Shown here: positions 40,301 to 52,300 of the stretch, one piece after another
How the letters are laid out: every line of letters begins with the position of its first letter
Position numbering within the stretch: the first letter of the stretch is position 1
Assembly: GCF_003590095.1 (NCBI RefSeq)
Contig: NC_039480.1
Coordinates: forward strand, 12,873,328-12,937,327
Origin: Trichoplusia ni
Taxonomy: Eukaryota > Arthropoda > Insecta > Lepidoptera > Noctuidae
Length of the DNA stretch: 64,000 bases
Direction: 5' to 3'
Made by a program: the position numbers and the translations under genes
The notes under the pieces: generated by a model
Told to the model about the DNA's origin: nothing
Databases searched by the model: none
What the model saw: only the letters and a program-made list of their open reading frames with translations

Positions 40301-40939
40301 CGTGCCGGCACTGCACTCGCATGAGCACTGGGACAACAGTGGCCGCTAACGCGCGCGCCACACGACTGATCACAGTCACCACCGGAGCGCCATACCGCCG
40401 CGCGCTCCGCAACCGCCACCCGCGTCAAAACACAACACGACGCTTCTCACACTATTTTTATTTGGCTAAATTAATCTAGCTCTCTAATACATCAACAAAT
40501 CCTACTTTATGTTATAGTGTTCAAATTAGTAAACACGACATCTGTATCAGAAATAAACGATTATTTTTATTATTATCATTCCCAACGTAATACGCAATGG
40601 TGGACTGACAGGACTCCGTTCAAAATTCGGGTTGCTAGCTCGCGGCTAAGATTACGTACCGTCGAGTTTTACCCCTTAACCTATCACCTTAATTCAACTC
40701 TCACATAAAATATTCCCGTCGAAGTTGTTGCATACATCGAATAAATAGAATGAAATGATAAAAAATCACAGTAAATCCGCCAAATCTTTTGTCATGAATT
40801 TCAGCATAAAAACTGAACACAAAAACTTGCACGATATCGTTCAAATTGACATTCAATCCACAAAGTTCAACACAAATAATGTAGCATTTTCCACCACGAA
40901 TGCATTTGGTGTGGGGGATAGCAACCCAATTTGGTAGAT

Positions 40940-40972
40940 ATGAGTACGCATGCGCGCCCCCGCCCTCCGTTC
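40940..40972. promoter_or_regulatory. CpG-rich promoter-like block with an NRF-1/Ewg-like palindrome
   Basis: ACGCATGCGCGC followed by a CCCCGCCC GC-box lies about 650 bases upstream of the start codon of the minus-strand membrane protein gene. The GCATGCGC core matches the NRF-1/Erect-wing recognition pattern. On the minus strand a good donor, CAG/GTACGC, at about 41080 could end a 5' UTR exon. Function is inferred from motifs and position. Confidence 0.35.
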
Positions 40973-41751
40973 AATGACTTGACGCTCAATGTGAGGCTAT
41001 ACAAAGAGTTTGTATTAGGCCTATCAGCTGTCGAATGCACCCTACATGAAACGCTGTGCGTGTTGGAATTTCCGGCGTACCTGCCCGGAAAAGTCTCGAT
41101 CGGCGATTTTTCATGGAACGAGGAGCGTGTTTTTCATTTGAAAAAAAAAAAAACGATTATTTGGCAGAACTAACAGATATGCTTTGTTTACACTTTTCTG
41201 TTCTATCGACGCTTTAACGGATGTGTATTGAAACGGAAAGCTCTGATTGTCAAACCATGTCTTAACTTTGTACGTTCAACTTGTTTTCACCTACAGAATA
41301 GTCTCAAATTACCCTCGTTTTTATGCAGCCGAGTGAAAAAGGCAGAAATTAGACCTCTGAGCTTAAGTTTTACAGGTAATTACCATCGCAACAAAGGCTT
41401 GTTAAAAGAAAAATAGGTCATACACAAACAACGGCTGAAAGCAGGCGTGGACTGGGTAAAGTGCATATTTAAGTAGGATCTGCATATTTTGCGACAAAAG
41501 CTAGTGGAGTACGAAGTCAGTTTTATATATTATTTACATTACGGAAACAGCCAAATAAAGATACGCTCGAAACTTTGGTACCTAAGTACCTAAATGATTT
41601 TTTATTTAATTTGAATTTTTAACTTCATAGATCGAGGTGTGCTACGTTATTCTTGTTCTTAAAATAACTTTCTCTGTTTTCTCTAAATTTGACATATCTT
41701 ATGCGACAATCATTGCAGCCGTAATTTTTAAATTATACAATTAGGTGTCAA

Positions 41752-41896
41752 TTTAGGTACTGCTAGTAATAGATTTCTAATCTTTCACGCAAAGATCACT
41801 GCACGGATTTAGACGAAACTTGGTACACAGATAGTTTATAATACGGATTGGAATAGTTTATATTCCGATATTATCGGGGCCGCCAGCAACACCTAG
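41752..41896 (+). mobile_element. Dispersed element, ACGAAACTTGGTACACAGAT type
   Basis: CTTTCACGCAAAGATCACTG, GACGAAACTTGGTACACAGA and the end GCCGCCAGCAACACCTAGTA. A partial copy of the family at 22015-22211. Confidence 0.6.
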
Positions 41897-42004
41897 TAGA
41901 ATATAATTAATCTATAGCTTTAAATATAACCTGAATATTATATTTAAAGTGTGTTTAAATATTCGAATCAATTCGCAGAAAAAAATATTAATTTTCTGAT
42001 TTTT

Positions 42005-42130
42005 GACTGCACGTATAGCCAAGTAGTTGAGCTCACCACGCCAAACCCACTATGCGCGACGTGTCGCACATTCGATCCAAGAGTAGGACAAGTATTTGCA
42101 TGACTTTAATGTCTGTGGAACCCCCACACA
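42005..42130 (+). mobile_element. tRNA-derived SINE, family 1
   Basis: GACTGCACGTATAGCCAAGT, CACCACGCCAAACCCACTAT, a degraded B box (ACATTCGATCCAAG), then AGTAGGACAAGTATTTGCA. Confidence 0.7.
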
Positions 42131-42877
42131 AGGAAATTGCTTTGTGTGAGATTTTCTAAAAAAGGTTTTTTTATTTTTGTAATTCACTGTACAAAAATAA
42201 GATTTTTTCCAAATACGGTATAACGCCCCTATTTGATACACTGTATCTGTCGTTATGGTGTATCACATCGTTAAGAATATGTACAGTTATAATGGCTTGT
42301 TAGTTATTGAAAGCTCCTCCAGACGGCTATAAGTATTGTGTCACTTGAGCGCCGATAGCAAAGGTCTTTGAAAGGGGCGGCTTGATGTTATGGCGGGAAA
42401 GGGTTGTGTGCTAGACTTCATAATTGACGTTATGCTCAAAGTATCGTTCATTTTCGTAGATTTTGTATTGTTTCGTAAATGAATCGATAGAATAGATGTT
42501 GTATAAATATTTAATGCTTAGTTTTATACATGGAATAATTGGTAGTTTAAATAATCGTGTTATTATAAACAATTTTTTTTCATGTTTACTGGGAGATTTT
42601 TTTAAAGCAAAACTTGGTTAAAACTGATAAGAGGTTTAGTTTTAGACATTCAATAGCGGCTGCAATTTTCGTAGAACTTCCAATAGAAATACTAATGTAA
42701 TAGTATTGAAAATCTAGGGGTTGTGTTTATAAGCTTAAGTTTATTATTTGTACACCAAAACCAGTACCTGGAATATAATGGCACCTTATTTGTATATACC
42801 TAACAGCTAAATATTACCTATCTTTAGTTTGGAGTAACTTCTTTTTAAATAAAAAAACGACAAGTCTTATGTACACC

Positions 42878-42975
42878 CAGACACAGGATAAGCATTAGTG
42901 TATGAGACATACACTCGTCCTAAGCGGGGTTCGTGCCGCGACGAGTCGCGCAATGGGTTTGGCGCGGTGACCTTA
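42878..42975 (-). mobile_element. tRNA-derived SINE, family 1 (reverse, partial)
   Basis: The minus strand shows GGTCACCGCGCCAAACCCAT, GCGCGACTCGTCGCGGCACG and GCTTAGGACGAGTGTATG. The first half of the head is lost. Confidence 0.6.
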
Positions 42976-43740
42976 ACTTTGAGACTTGAGACGGCCACTA
43001 TGGATGAGGACTCAAAGCGTCATTGCTCCCCCAATTTCACGAAAGAGGCGATAAGCAATAAACGGGTGATACATCTTCACACACTAATCGTATTACGCCT
43101 CATTACAAAATACCAGATTTGTGTGGTTTGTTCTGCAACAGAACCCGATTAACACAATCGGATTTCCAAAACAGCTGTAGTTTCACAGTCAAATTTAATT
43201 GGTTATGGTAGTGCTATTAGGTAATGAAATAGACTTGACACCTAGTACAGGATTAACATGCTAAACATCAATTCATAATAATTACAAATAATTACCGAAT
43301 TCTGTTGCTGATATTGCTTTATAAGGTAGGTCCACCGACACGAGATACATTTCGGAAGTGCATGTCAAGCCAAGTAAGTAGGTAGCCAGCGCTAAGTGTA
43401 ATATTACACGAAGCACTTTGCGCCAATTGTTGGCCCTTTTTGTAGCTCAAAACCTCATTAAACATATATATAAAACTACGTGTGTTTAATTTTATCCATA
43501 AAGGCATGTAGAAGCTCAAATTCAATGAAGCTAGTTCAAACAATTAAAAAGATATAAAAGGTCAAAAGTCAATTCGGTAACTTGTGCAAGCGAAGAAAAA
43601 AATAATAAGTGTACTACCCATACAAAAAACTTGTAATGCTCGCTAAACAACCGGCCAACGGTGTCGTCGGGGCGGCGCGAAATGCGCGAAAACCACGCAT
43701 GAAAAAACATTAAATCTCAATACCTATCTGGTTTTTTTAC

Positions 43741-44030
43741 AAAAGGTAATCCTTCTTCTTATATAAAAAATCTTGGTCACGTTAGTTACCGTACTCCTCC
43801 GAAACGGTTCGACCGATTTTTATGAAATTTTGTATAAATATTGGGCAGGTCTGAGAATAGAACAACATCTATTTTATACCCCTAAGTGATAAGGGTTGCT
43901 CACACTAAAACAAATATATTTTATTCTTTGGACGAAATTGTTTGTTTTTATTTTTTGTGGCATTATAAATACATACACCTAGAAAAAAAAACATTCGGCA
44001 AAACAACGTTTGCTGGGTCAGCTAGTGATA
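43741..44030 (+). mobile_element. Dispersed element with the CTCCGAAACGG head
   Basis: ACCGTACTCCTCCGAAACGG, CGACCGATTTTTATGAAATT, CCCTAAGTGATAAGGGTTGC and the end AACGTTTGCTGGGTCAGCTA. The best preserved of the four copies here; the others are 3757-4010 (minus), 23816-24010 and 59612-59770. Confidence 0.7.
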
Positions 44031-44373
44031 ATATAAAAATGTGAGATCTTAAAGTGGATCATTTTGACTCGGACAGTTCTTATTACATAAGTATTTTTTT
44101 AATAAAACTGGCCAACTGTAATTGCATAAACACTAGAACACTTATTCTTGGCTTAGACTCATCCCAATATCCAAGATCATAAAACTTACTGGTCCTTGAG
44201 TGAAGGTAACTACCCCGAATTTTGGCTGACACGTATTTCAATGAGATAAAACGTCAACGTGGTTGGTAACAGACGTAAGATTAACGTTACGATATCGTCT
44301 TACAAAACATTTATATTCCGTAACAGTGTAGCAACACTGAATCGACAAACATTGGAATATTTGCCAAATGTTT

Positions 44374-44397
44374 GCTGTCAATTTGACATTTGACAGC
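44374..44397 (+). promoter_or_regulatory. Inverted repeat in the NDUFB10 promoter region
   Basis: GCTGTCAA (44374-44381) and its exact complement TTGACAGC (44390-44397) flank an 8-base spacer that itself contains TTTGACA. The element sits 84-107 bases before the NDUFB10 start codon, where the core promoter or 5' UTR should be. It could be a binding site for a dimeric factor; that is inference from position and symmetry only. No TATA box is evident nearby. Confidence 0.4.
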
Positions 44398-44480
44398 GAA
44401 CAAATATAGTGACATCTGCGTCAAATATTTTTTGGTACAATTTTACTGTACCAGCAGTCGAATATACTATAAATTAAATC

Positions 44481-45963
44481 ATGGCCAAGAAGGAAGAAGA
44501 ATACAAAGATAACAATGTATTCAGGGCGTTTATGAGTGCGCTTTACAAGACTCTCGATGCACCTGTAACTTTGTTCCGAGGTAAAAATGGTTTTAGTTTA
44601 CATGGGTTTTGTTATGTAAGTGTTTAGGCGAATAATAATGTTATTGTGCTGCAGAGAAGGTTGTTGTGCCCAACCAGAAAAAGTACCCATGGTACCACCA
44701 GAAGTTCCGCCGTGTGCCGACCATCGACCAGTGCTATGACGGTGATGTCCTCTGCGATTTCGAGGCGAACGCGCAATTCAAACGTGATAGGTTAGTTTTC
44801 AGAAAAATAACTTGGTATCTGTTCGCGAGATGGTGGAGGTGGTTTCTACCTGCCAAAATCACATGTTACACACCTACTGTTGCTTGAGTGATTTGACCTA
44901 AATTTTAATCTCGCATCGATTTTTATAAATCGATTCAGTTTTAAACAGTTATAATATTAAAATTTAATAAAATAATATGAAAATGATGGTGGAGATCTGT
45001 GATACTTATCCATCTGCCTGGTTAGATTGTAAGCAAGAGTGTGACTGTGAAGATGCATAACATAGTTAAAAAATGTATCTGTTAGTTTTCTCAATCATTA
45101 TCACTCACATTTCCACTACCTAACCAATTACTGATGTTTATTTCAGAGCTGTCGACTCAGAAATCTTAGCCATCTTACGTCAACGTTATGAGGACTGCAT
45201 GATCTACGAAAACCCAGACCATGCTCAAGCTTGCAAACCTCTCTGGGAGCTGTACAAAGATTCCGAGGAGGCATGGTTTATTAAATGTAAGTAATGTTGT
45301 TTATTTACCGTTTCACTCAGTTATAAATTCTGGCTAGTATAATGGTGCTTTTGTTATTAGTAAGTAGGTAATTAATTATGTTAAATGCATGATGAAAGCA
45401 TTCTGAATTTCTCCAGTTTAATCAAAACGATAGGTGTCAGGTATAGCACATTGGGTTGCACAAGGCTGGCTGGGACCACTTGAATATGGATGTTGCAGAT
45501 AAGCTACAGGGGGAAGGAATATTTTGCAGTTATAATGATAATGCTTCAAAAGAGTAGTTATGTTCTTACTAGATCCTCAGTAGATATATTTTTACATACA
45601 AGGCATAAAAATAAAAAATTGAGTTTTACCACTTATTAATATTTATTATAATTTCTGGTGATTCTGGAGCATTACACAAAATGAACATAACGTGCATACA
45701 CAATCAGCATTTAGAGAAACTATGCATAAAAAAATTATGCATACTTAAATTGAATAATTTTTTGGTGTAATTTTACCAGGAACATTGCATGTTTAAGAGA
45801 TGAAAGATTAGCAGTTGTTGAACAGGTTGTATCCTTATCATACTTGTATTTTTCAGATGGTGATCTAGGAGCTTATGGTGATGCCCGTAAAGCCTACATG
45901 AAGCAGAAGCACCGCATGATCTGGGAGAGGCAACATGGCCCTCTGTCCAAGCTCACAAAGTAA
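44481..45963 (+). CDS. NDUFB10: NADH dehydrogenase (ubiquinone) 1 beta subcomplex subunit 10, complete, 4 exons
   Basis: Accessory subunit of mitochondrial complex I (PDSW family), located on the intermembrane-space side of the membrane arm. Exons are 44481-44580, 44655-44790, 45147-45286 and 45857-45963. Every junction is GT-AG, phases join cleanly (1, 2, 1), and the spliced product is 160 residues ending in TAA, which fits the family length. The start is the ATG of MAKKEEEYKD, preceded by AAATC. Family hallmarks seen: the KYPWYHQKFRRVPTIDQC block, the pair C60-x6-C67, and the pair C96-x11-C108, which match the spacing of the disulfide cysteines in the human protein. The C-terminus is basic and helical (AYMKQKHRMIWERQHGP). 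There is no cleavable presequence, as expected for a subunit imported through the disulfide-relay route (family knowledge). It is tail-to-tail with MARF1. No odd residues or frame breaks are seen. Confidence 0.97.
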
Positions 45964-46019
45964 TCCCATTAATTATTTGGCATCATATGTTCTAATATCT
46001 AAGTAGATGTTACCGTTGC

Positions 46020-46030
46020 AATAAAATAAA
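46020..46030 (+). promoter_or_regulatory. Polyadenylation signals of NDUFB10
   Basis: Two overlapping AATAAA hexamers (46020-46025 and 46025-46030) lie 57-67 bases after the NDUFB10 stop codon, giving a short 3' UTR that ends at roughly 46045-46060. The cleavage position is inferred. Confidence 0.75.
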
Positions 46031-48976
46031 TTATAGTAAAAATGTCTTCAGTTATTTTTTTTATAATTTGCTAGGTCCTGTTGTTAGTTTCAAATGAACA
46101 GTTCAGCAATCCCATTTTTTATATATCCCAAAAGTGATGAAAAGTCTGAAGATGTTGAGAGTTGTTCGATATATTTCTTGAAAATTATTCGCCATTCTTT
46201 CGGAAGGGATTTAAGGGTAAATAAATTTTGATCAATAAGAAACATGGTTCTGAAGGATAATTATATTGCAAAAACAAATATTTATTGAAAAAATAACATT
46301 TATTTTCCGACACATTCATCATACATGCAATACTGAAACGACTAATTCCAATACATCGATTCACTAGTTAGAACTATAACAAATAATCACAGAATTACGA
46401 AGATGTAGGAAAAATAATATTAAATGTCTTCCACAATGAACTTCGAATGCGTACTTAATTCTATCTTACTGTTACAAAATACATAGTTATTGGTCAGAAA
46501 ATAAAACAACAGCTTATAAAGTACTTAAACGTATCTTCACTACAGTCTTAGAGAACTTGGTAATTAATTCATACACCTTAAGTATCATTTATTTGACGAT
46601 GGACATTATTCTGGCTACATCTGAACGCAATCACATTCAGAACTTACATGACAATTATAGTTGGTCATAAAATTAATAGATAAAATCTTATTTAAAATAT
46701 CTCATTTTGATAGATAGATCTGATGGCCAATACTGATGTAAATGCGGACTGGCAGTGTAACAATATAAAATTAATTGCATTGAAAAAATATACTTTAATA
46801 TGCAAGATCCGGCTTACATAAAATATATAAAACAAATTATCTGTAAATAACTTCACAATTAAGTATCGTTAGTTCCACATAATGCGTGTATAATATTTTA
46901 TTACTAAAATGTTCATACTTTGTACCAATTTGATAATCAAAACGAAATATTATGTACACTATATACATACCTACGAAAATATGTAGTCAACTTATGATTA
47001 CAAAAGGCTTTCTGTACTAGAAAATATTTGTGATTACATACATTCAGTTGAGTGCGGACCTTTTTGGATCTTTTTTGGACCTTTATGGCATTCAATGGTA
47101 CAGAAGTATCACAGTGGTAATGCCTAAGAATAAAGACTAAAATCACAAAATGTGTATTTACAATTTTCAATCATTAGCTCATCTCACTTTCAATATTCAT
47201 TTAAATAAATCTGATAATACTATACAGTTATTAATTCGAATCGTATCAACTAAATAAAATATTACTACCTCCTAATTGTAAGTTGGCCGTCGTTTAAAAC
47301 ATATGTCAGACTCACCAATCTTATTTTTAGATTTCTTTTAGATCTACAAAAATAAAATAAAGGTACAATAAAATAGTGAAACATCTGTATGGGATGTTAG
47401 AAAGACAGAAGGAATTAATTCCCATTTACAAAATAAGTTTTACTTATATTACGAACATTTGTGCGTGAGCACGTATCCTAATTATTAAGTGCAGGCCTGG
47501 TAAGGCTAATGTTAAATTAGTGCTTTGGCATTAATCACCTATAACATACAAACATTGCTGATAACGTAATAAGTTAAAAGCATTATTTTCTGTGCGTGTT
47601 TACAAGCCAAAAAAAACCAGAAAACAATGAGATCTTAACATAATAATGGTTGTACTGTAAATGGAACTTAAGTCAGGGTCTTTCCGAAACATGGAACATT
47701 TGAATACTATGTGGAACTAAGACATTTAATTGCAGCAAAACATAAAACGATTGTCATAAATTAAAGCATCATCGCACTTTAGGCACGAGCATATTCTATC
47801 AAAGCAATAATATCACCTACATCTACATTCATTCAATACTCTTATAAAAACCTTTGAACGTTTAATTGACACGTCGTTAAGGCCAGTACGCACAGTGAGA
47901 TTCAACAAATAACTGGCTTAGTTTATTACGTAACTCATTGTAGGACCTTACGGTGAATGTAAACGTTATCTAAAATTATATAAATTCGAATGTGATATAC
48001 CTAACAACGTGAACTTATATATCGCCTGTACAATAAACTTTAGAAGATATTTTGAAGAAGCAAGTTACATGCAAATAGATTTGTGGCCGAAATATATTAG
48101 AAGATTAAACTCTAGGACAAGAATCAACATATTTACGATCATTGTACTTTAAGTGGGCATTCGAGAAATGTTACAAGTGCGCGAATTGTTTATGTAATAA
48201 AACTTAGCAACTATTCTTAACATATTTTGAGCCTCAAATCAATGATATGTACACTTTAGTGTTTATTGTTTTTATCGTATTCATGGCAGTATCATTATCT
48301 ACTTAAATTTATACCGTAGATAAGAAACTGTAAGTTTTGTAAACTTATTAGTACCTTAAAATATCATTTGAAGCTTGTTTCAGTCCTTTGTTACGTGAAG
48401 AGCTGAGAAAATAAAAACTAAAAAAAATATACATAAAAATGTCAAAAGATAAAAAAAACTTATAAAATTGCATAGGATTTATGTAGGTTACAGTTGCTCA
48501 TAATTTCTAAACAATTTTATGACAAGTTCTACAAGTAACAGTGAAAGACTAAAACCGCACAACACGAAAATGACTCAAGATGCTTATAAAATTGCGATAG
48601 TCAATTAAAATAAAAACAAAAGAATCCGTACACTAAGATAAAATTGAAGAAGATTTCTGTCAAGATGATTCTTAAGACTTACCTTTACATTGTACAAGAC
48701 ATTGGGTATTTAGTTTTAAAATCGGCACTTAAAACATTTGACGAATGCACCATAAGATTTCTTAATCTAGATAAACACATAAAAATATAAACATCTAAAA
48801 TATTATTGTTACAGACATCACAATTTATTGGACACTTACATCAAGTCTAATAGTTAAAATTCGTTGCGACCCTGATTCACATCACTCCATAGTTCAGGTG
48901 TCGCGTTTGGAACACGAGTTATATTAACCTACCTCAAAAATATAAAGGAATGCATCTTCTATACGACGCGGTGGGA
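46031..48976 (-). other. Convergent intergenic region and probable MARF1 3' UTR
   Basis: About 2.9 kb of AT-rich DNA without a supportable gene lies between the two stop codons. On the minus strand, AATAAA signals occur at 46281-46286 and 46299-46304 (seen as TTTATT on the plus strand), so a MARF1 3' UTR could extend about 2.7 kb to near the end of NDUFB10. That length is inference; closer signals may be used. I recognise no repeat family here. Confidence 0.45.
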
Positions 48977-49348
48977 TTACGAACCGTCGAAGTGAGCCGC
49001 CAAGCGGATACGACCTGTCACAAAAAATACATTTTATAACAGACATCAAAGGAAAGTAATGAATTTAAATTTCCTACAGACAGGTGTTTGACACGTATCT
49101 TCTAGAATCAAAACTTCAAAAATATGTGCTGATAAGCAGAAAGTTTGAGCACAAATTTTTACTAATATCACGATAATTTTTGCAAAAACAGAGATTATCG
49201 GACAGAAATCAGGGACTTTCTAGGACAGAAATGTAAAAAAATACTTACGTCGGTTCTCGTGGGAGAGCAAAGCGGTTGGTGTTGGCAATGCACTAGCCGG
49301 TGGGGAACACCAAATATTAGTCTTTGGCGATTCAAATACTCGGGAACC
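48977..49348 (-). other. MARF1: MARF1 C-terminal exons and stop codon
   Basis: Exon 49249-49348 encodes GSRVFESPKTNIWCSPPASA and ends in a phase-1 donor (C before GTAAGT). The last exon is very short, 38 bases (48977-49014): its acceptor follows a T-rich tract, and it gives RIRLAAHFDGS then TAA (48977-48979). Joining them makes a basic tail, HENRRRIRLAAHFDGS. Reading through the donor instead would give only a short run of unlikely residues before a stop. Confidence 0.82.
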
Positions 49349-52300
49349 CTAAAAATAAAAAAAAGTTTTCATTTATTCCCATTAATATATAAAACAACAA
49401 AAAAAAATTTGACGAATGAAGTCAAGGATTATCCTAAAAAAAGTAAGTTTGCGATTAGTCTTATTGGATTCAGCTTTCAGTACTGATTTAGTACGAGGCG
49501 ACCACCGCCACCTGACCTCCACATCCCCTTCAACTAGTCATCTCAGATAACCCACAGCAAAAAAAGGGACTAAATTTGTTACCTTTTGTCCGGGCGGCGT
49601 ATCATGCACAGAGTAGTCCTCGTGAGCGGGACCCTGGGCCAGGTCCCGGCAGCGCGGGACCACCACGCCGGCCGACAGCGACCAGCGGCCCGCCGGGGTG
49701 ACCGAGAATATCTCCATGTACTGACGGAGGAAGTCCGCAACTCCCTCTGCACCTATTTGACGTTGGTTGTTTTAGTATAACAAATTATAATTTTATTGTT
49801 ATGTGATGATTTACGGGCCGTTTATTGTAATTATCTTAAATATAGAGCCGTATTCACGAATTCACTACTCTTCGGAGAGTACAACCAACATTAATATGAG
49901 TGTCATTTGTAATTAAGACAGCAAGAATTCAGTTAACATTTATAAATGTCTCTATTTATCCTTTTTCGTCAAAATAACATCAATATGAGACTAACTTGGA
50001 TCGACTCCCGGGAACAGTGGCTCATAGCGGCGAGCGTACTCCACGAACAACTCTTCAGCAGTGGCGGGCGAGGCGCGCTCGGCCAGCAGCTGCGCCAGGC
50101 GCCAGAGCGCGCGCCAGGCCGGCGCCAGCAGCAGGCGCTGGCCGGCCGCCTGCAGCACGCCGGCCGCCGCCAGCCGCCGCAGCTCGGGCTCGGCGCCGCG
50201 CAGCCGCCGGTACGCCGCCGCGAAGTACTCGAACGTGGACCCGCGGGCCACGCTCCGGTCACTGCACAGTACCGCGCAAGCCGCCAACAGTGACGCGGCC
50301 CAAGCGGGGGAACCGCCCGGTGGTACTACCACGCCGTTCTCTACGCAACCGCCTGCAGCGTATACCAAACCCTCCAACGACTCAGCCTCTAGCATGTCCG
50401 GCTGTAAAATTAATGTAAATTAAATATTGTATCTCAATTATGGACAGAGTTAACTTTTAGCAGTTTAATTAAAAGCAAGGGTATATAAACCAAAACGAGC
50501 CACAGACCACCTGTTTGAAGCAACACAAAGAATTTGAAATGGTAACCTAAGTTTACCTAACGGATCGATTGATATGGTGGTAGCGTGTGATAGGGAGATG
50601 TGTACCTGTGGCGGGGCTCCAAAGTGATGTGCGTAGTGTGCGGCGAGGTCCTGCAGCGGCAGCGCGGGCAGCGCGCGCAGTCGGTGTGCGACTGCCGGCC
50701 GGGCTGGTCGCGGGGCCAGGCGGACGCTACGCTCGCCGCCCATTTCCCCGCACACAGACACGGCCTCGGGGATAAGCTCGAAAAGCTCGGCCAGCTTGAC
50801 GCAGCCGTAGTGAGCGACGCGCAGCTGGCGCCCGAAGTGAGCGTGGTACGCGGGCACGAAGCGAGCGAACTCCATGCGCAGGTTCGGGGTAGTGCGCAGG
50901 AGCTCGATGGCCTGGACGAGGCCACGAACAAATGTTAACTAATGTTTCTTTTGTTGCAATAAATGTTGTTACCTTTTTTCAGATTATTCGTAAGGTTATT
51001 GCTCCCGATTTCCTTTATTTAAGATTCCACACATTCCAAATGTTCAATTTCTTTTCATATACGTGTGTGTTACACACAATTACATACAATATTTTAGAGT
51101 TAAACCTAATTAAGTCTAATTTTTGTTAGTAATGAACATTATGAAATTATATTTATCAATCGACCCAAATATAAGTAAACATCCTAGAAAAGCAGATCAA
51201 ATAACAAAGCAACATGTCCCATACCTGTAAAGCGAACTGTCGTGTGCGTGCCCTTTCTTCGGGGGTCGGTGTATGCCTTGGCAGCGAGATGGTTCCATCT
51301 GCACTGACGGAGACCGCTTGAGGGTTGACGCGTTGCATCAGCTCCCCAAGAGTGCAAACTCCATAGTCGACGGGCGAGAATGTACGGCTGAAGGTCGCTT
51401 GGTAAAGGTGTGCGATGTCATGCAACTGAACTGTGCGCCCTGGCTGGGCCTTGAGCAGTTTGACGAGGTCCGAAGTCCAACGACGGCCTTGAGCTGATGC
51501 CGAAATGGTTATGATGCGTGATGATCCTGAACCGAGAACCTGGATAACGGAACATCAACATGTATTAAGTAATGTTTAACAAGTATATTTACCATTTCTA
51601 AACTACTATACTGCTACTGGTTTAAGTGAAGTAAGTCTTATTATTTGTAAACGGAAAGGATATAAACGGAATGGCATTGTCAACCATTGCTCATGAATTT
51701 CAACACATTCGATACCTGAAGATTGACAGCGGATGGCTAAGGAAAAAAAACAACAATGTAAGTTTTGAATTGGAATGACTGAAGAATATACATGGTGTAT
51801 CGGAAATGCGTATTCATATTTAAATAGCCGCTTCTTTACATGGATGTTTACAACTTTCTTTAAGAATAGAATCAATTAAAAATATGTCTTTTTATCAGCT
51901 TGTCTAATAAATGTGGACGATAATATATTGTTCAGTTTTTTTTTATTTGTTTAGATACAAAGCACAAAAAACGATCTTAACTGTATAAACCGATTTTTTA
52001 AGGCCAAGGTTTATAATCCGTGTATTACTACAATAGTTACTTAAATAAAATTTGTTCACGTTTGAACAGAAGCAAATATTTCAAATATGTCCTGAGATCT
52101 TCGTCACGCCATGTATATGTAGACAATGTTTATCTGATACTCACCACAATAGCATTACTAAGTGCGGCAAGCAGATCCGGCAGTTTGGTAAAGCCGTAAT
52201 CTGCAACGCGACACTGACGACCGAAGTGGTGGTGGAAGGCGGGTATCAGCCTGTAAACGCAACAACTATGATAACTCCGAAAACGAAAAAAAATATATAG

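Larger units (their letters stand above)
40301..44480. other. Intergenic region between the membrane protein gene and NDUFB10
   Basis: A divergent intergenic region. It contains CpG-rich patches at 40301-40440 and 40940-41100 (probably promoter or 5' UTR of the minus-strand gene), repeat copies at 41752-41896, 42005-42130, 42878-42975 and 43741-44030, and a small CpG-rich patch at 43640-43700. No coding region supported. Confidence 0.5.

Noticed and set aside
49946..50423. Several open frames of 97-140 codons on both strands
   Set aside because: They are shadows of the GC-rich MARF1 exon 49996-50401; only one minus-strand frame joins in phase with the flanking exons.
50557..50938. Open frames of 112-124 codons overlapping on both strands
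   Set aside because: Shadows of MARF1 exon 50606-50911 caused by its base composition.
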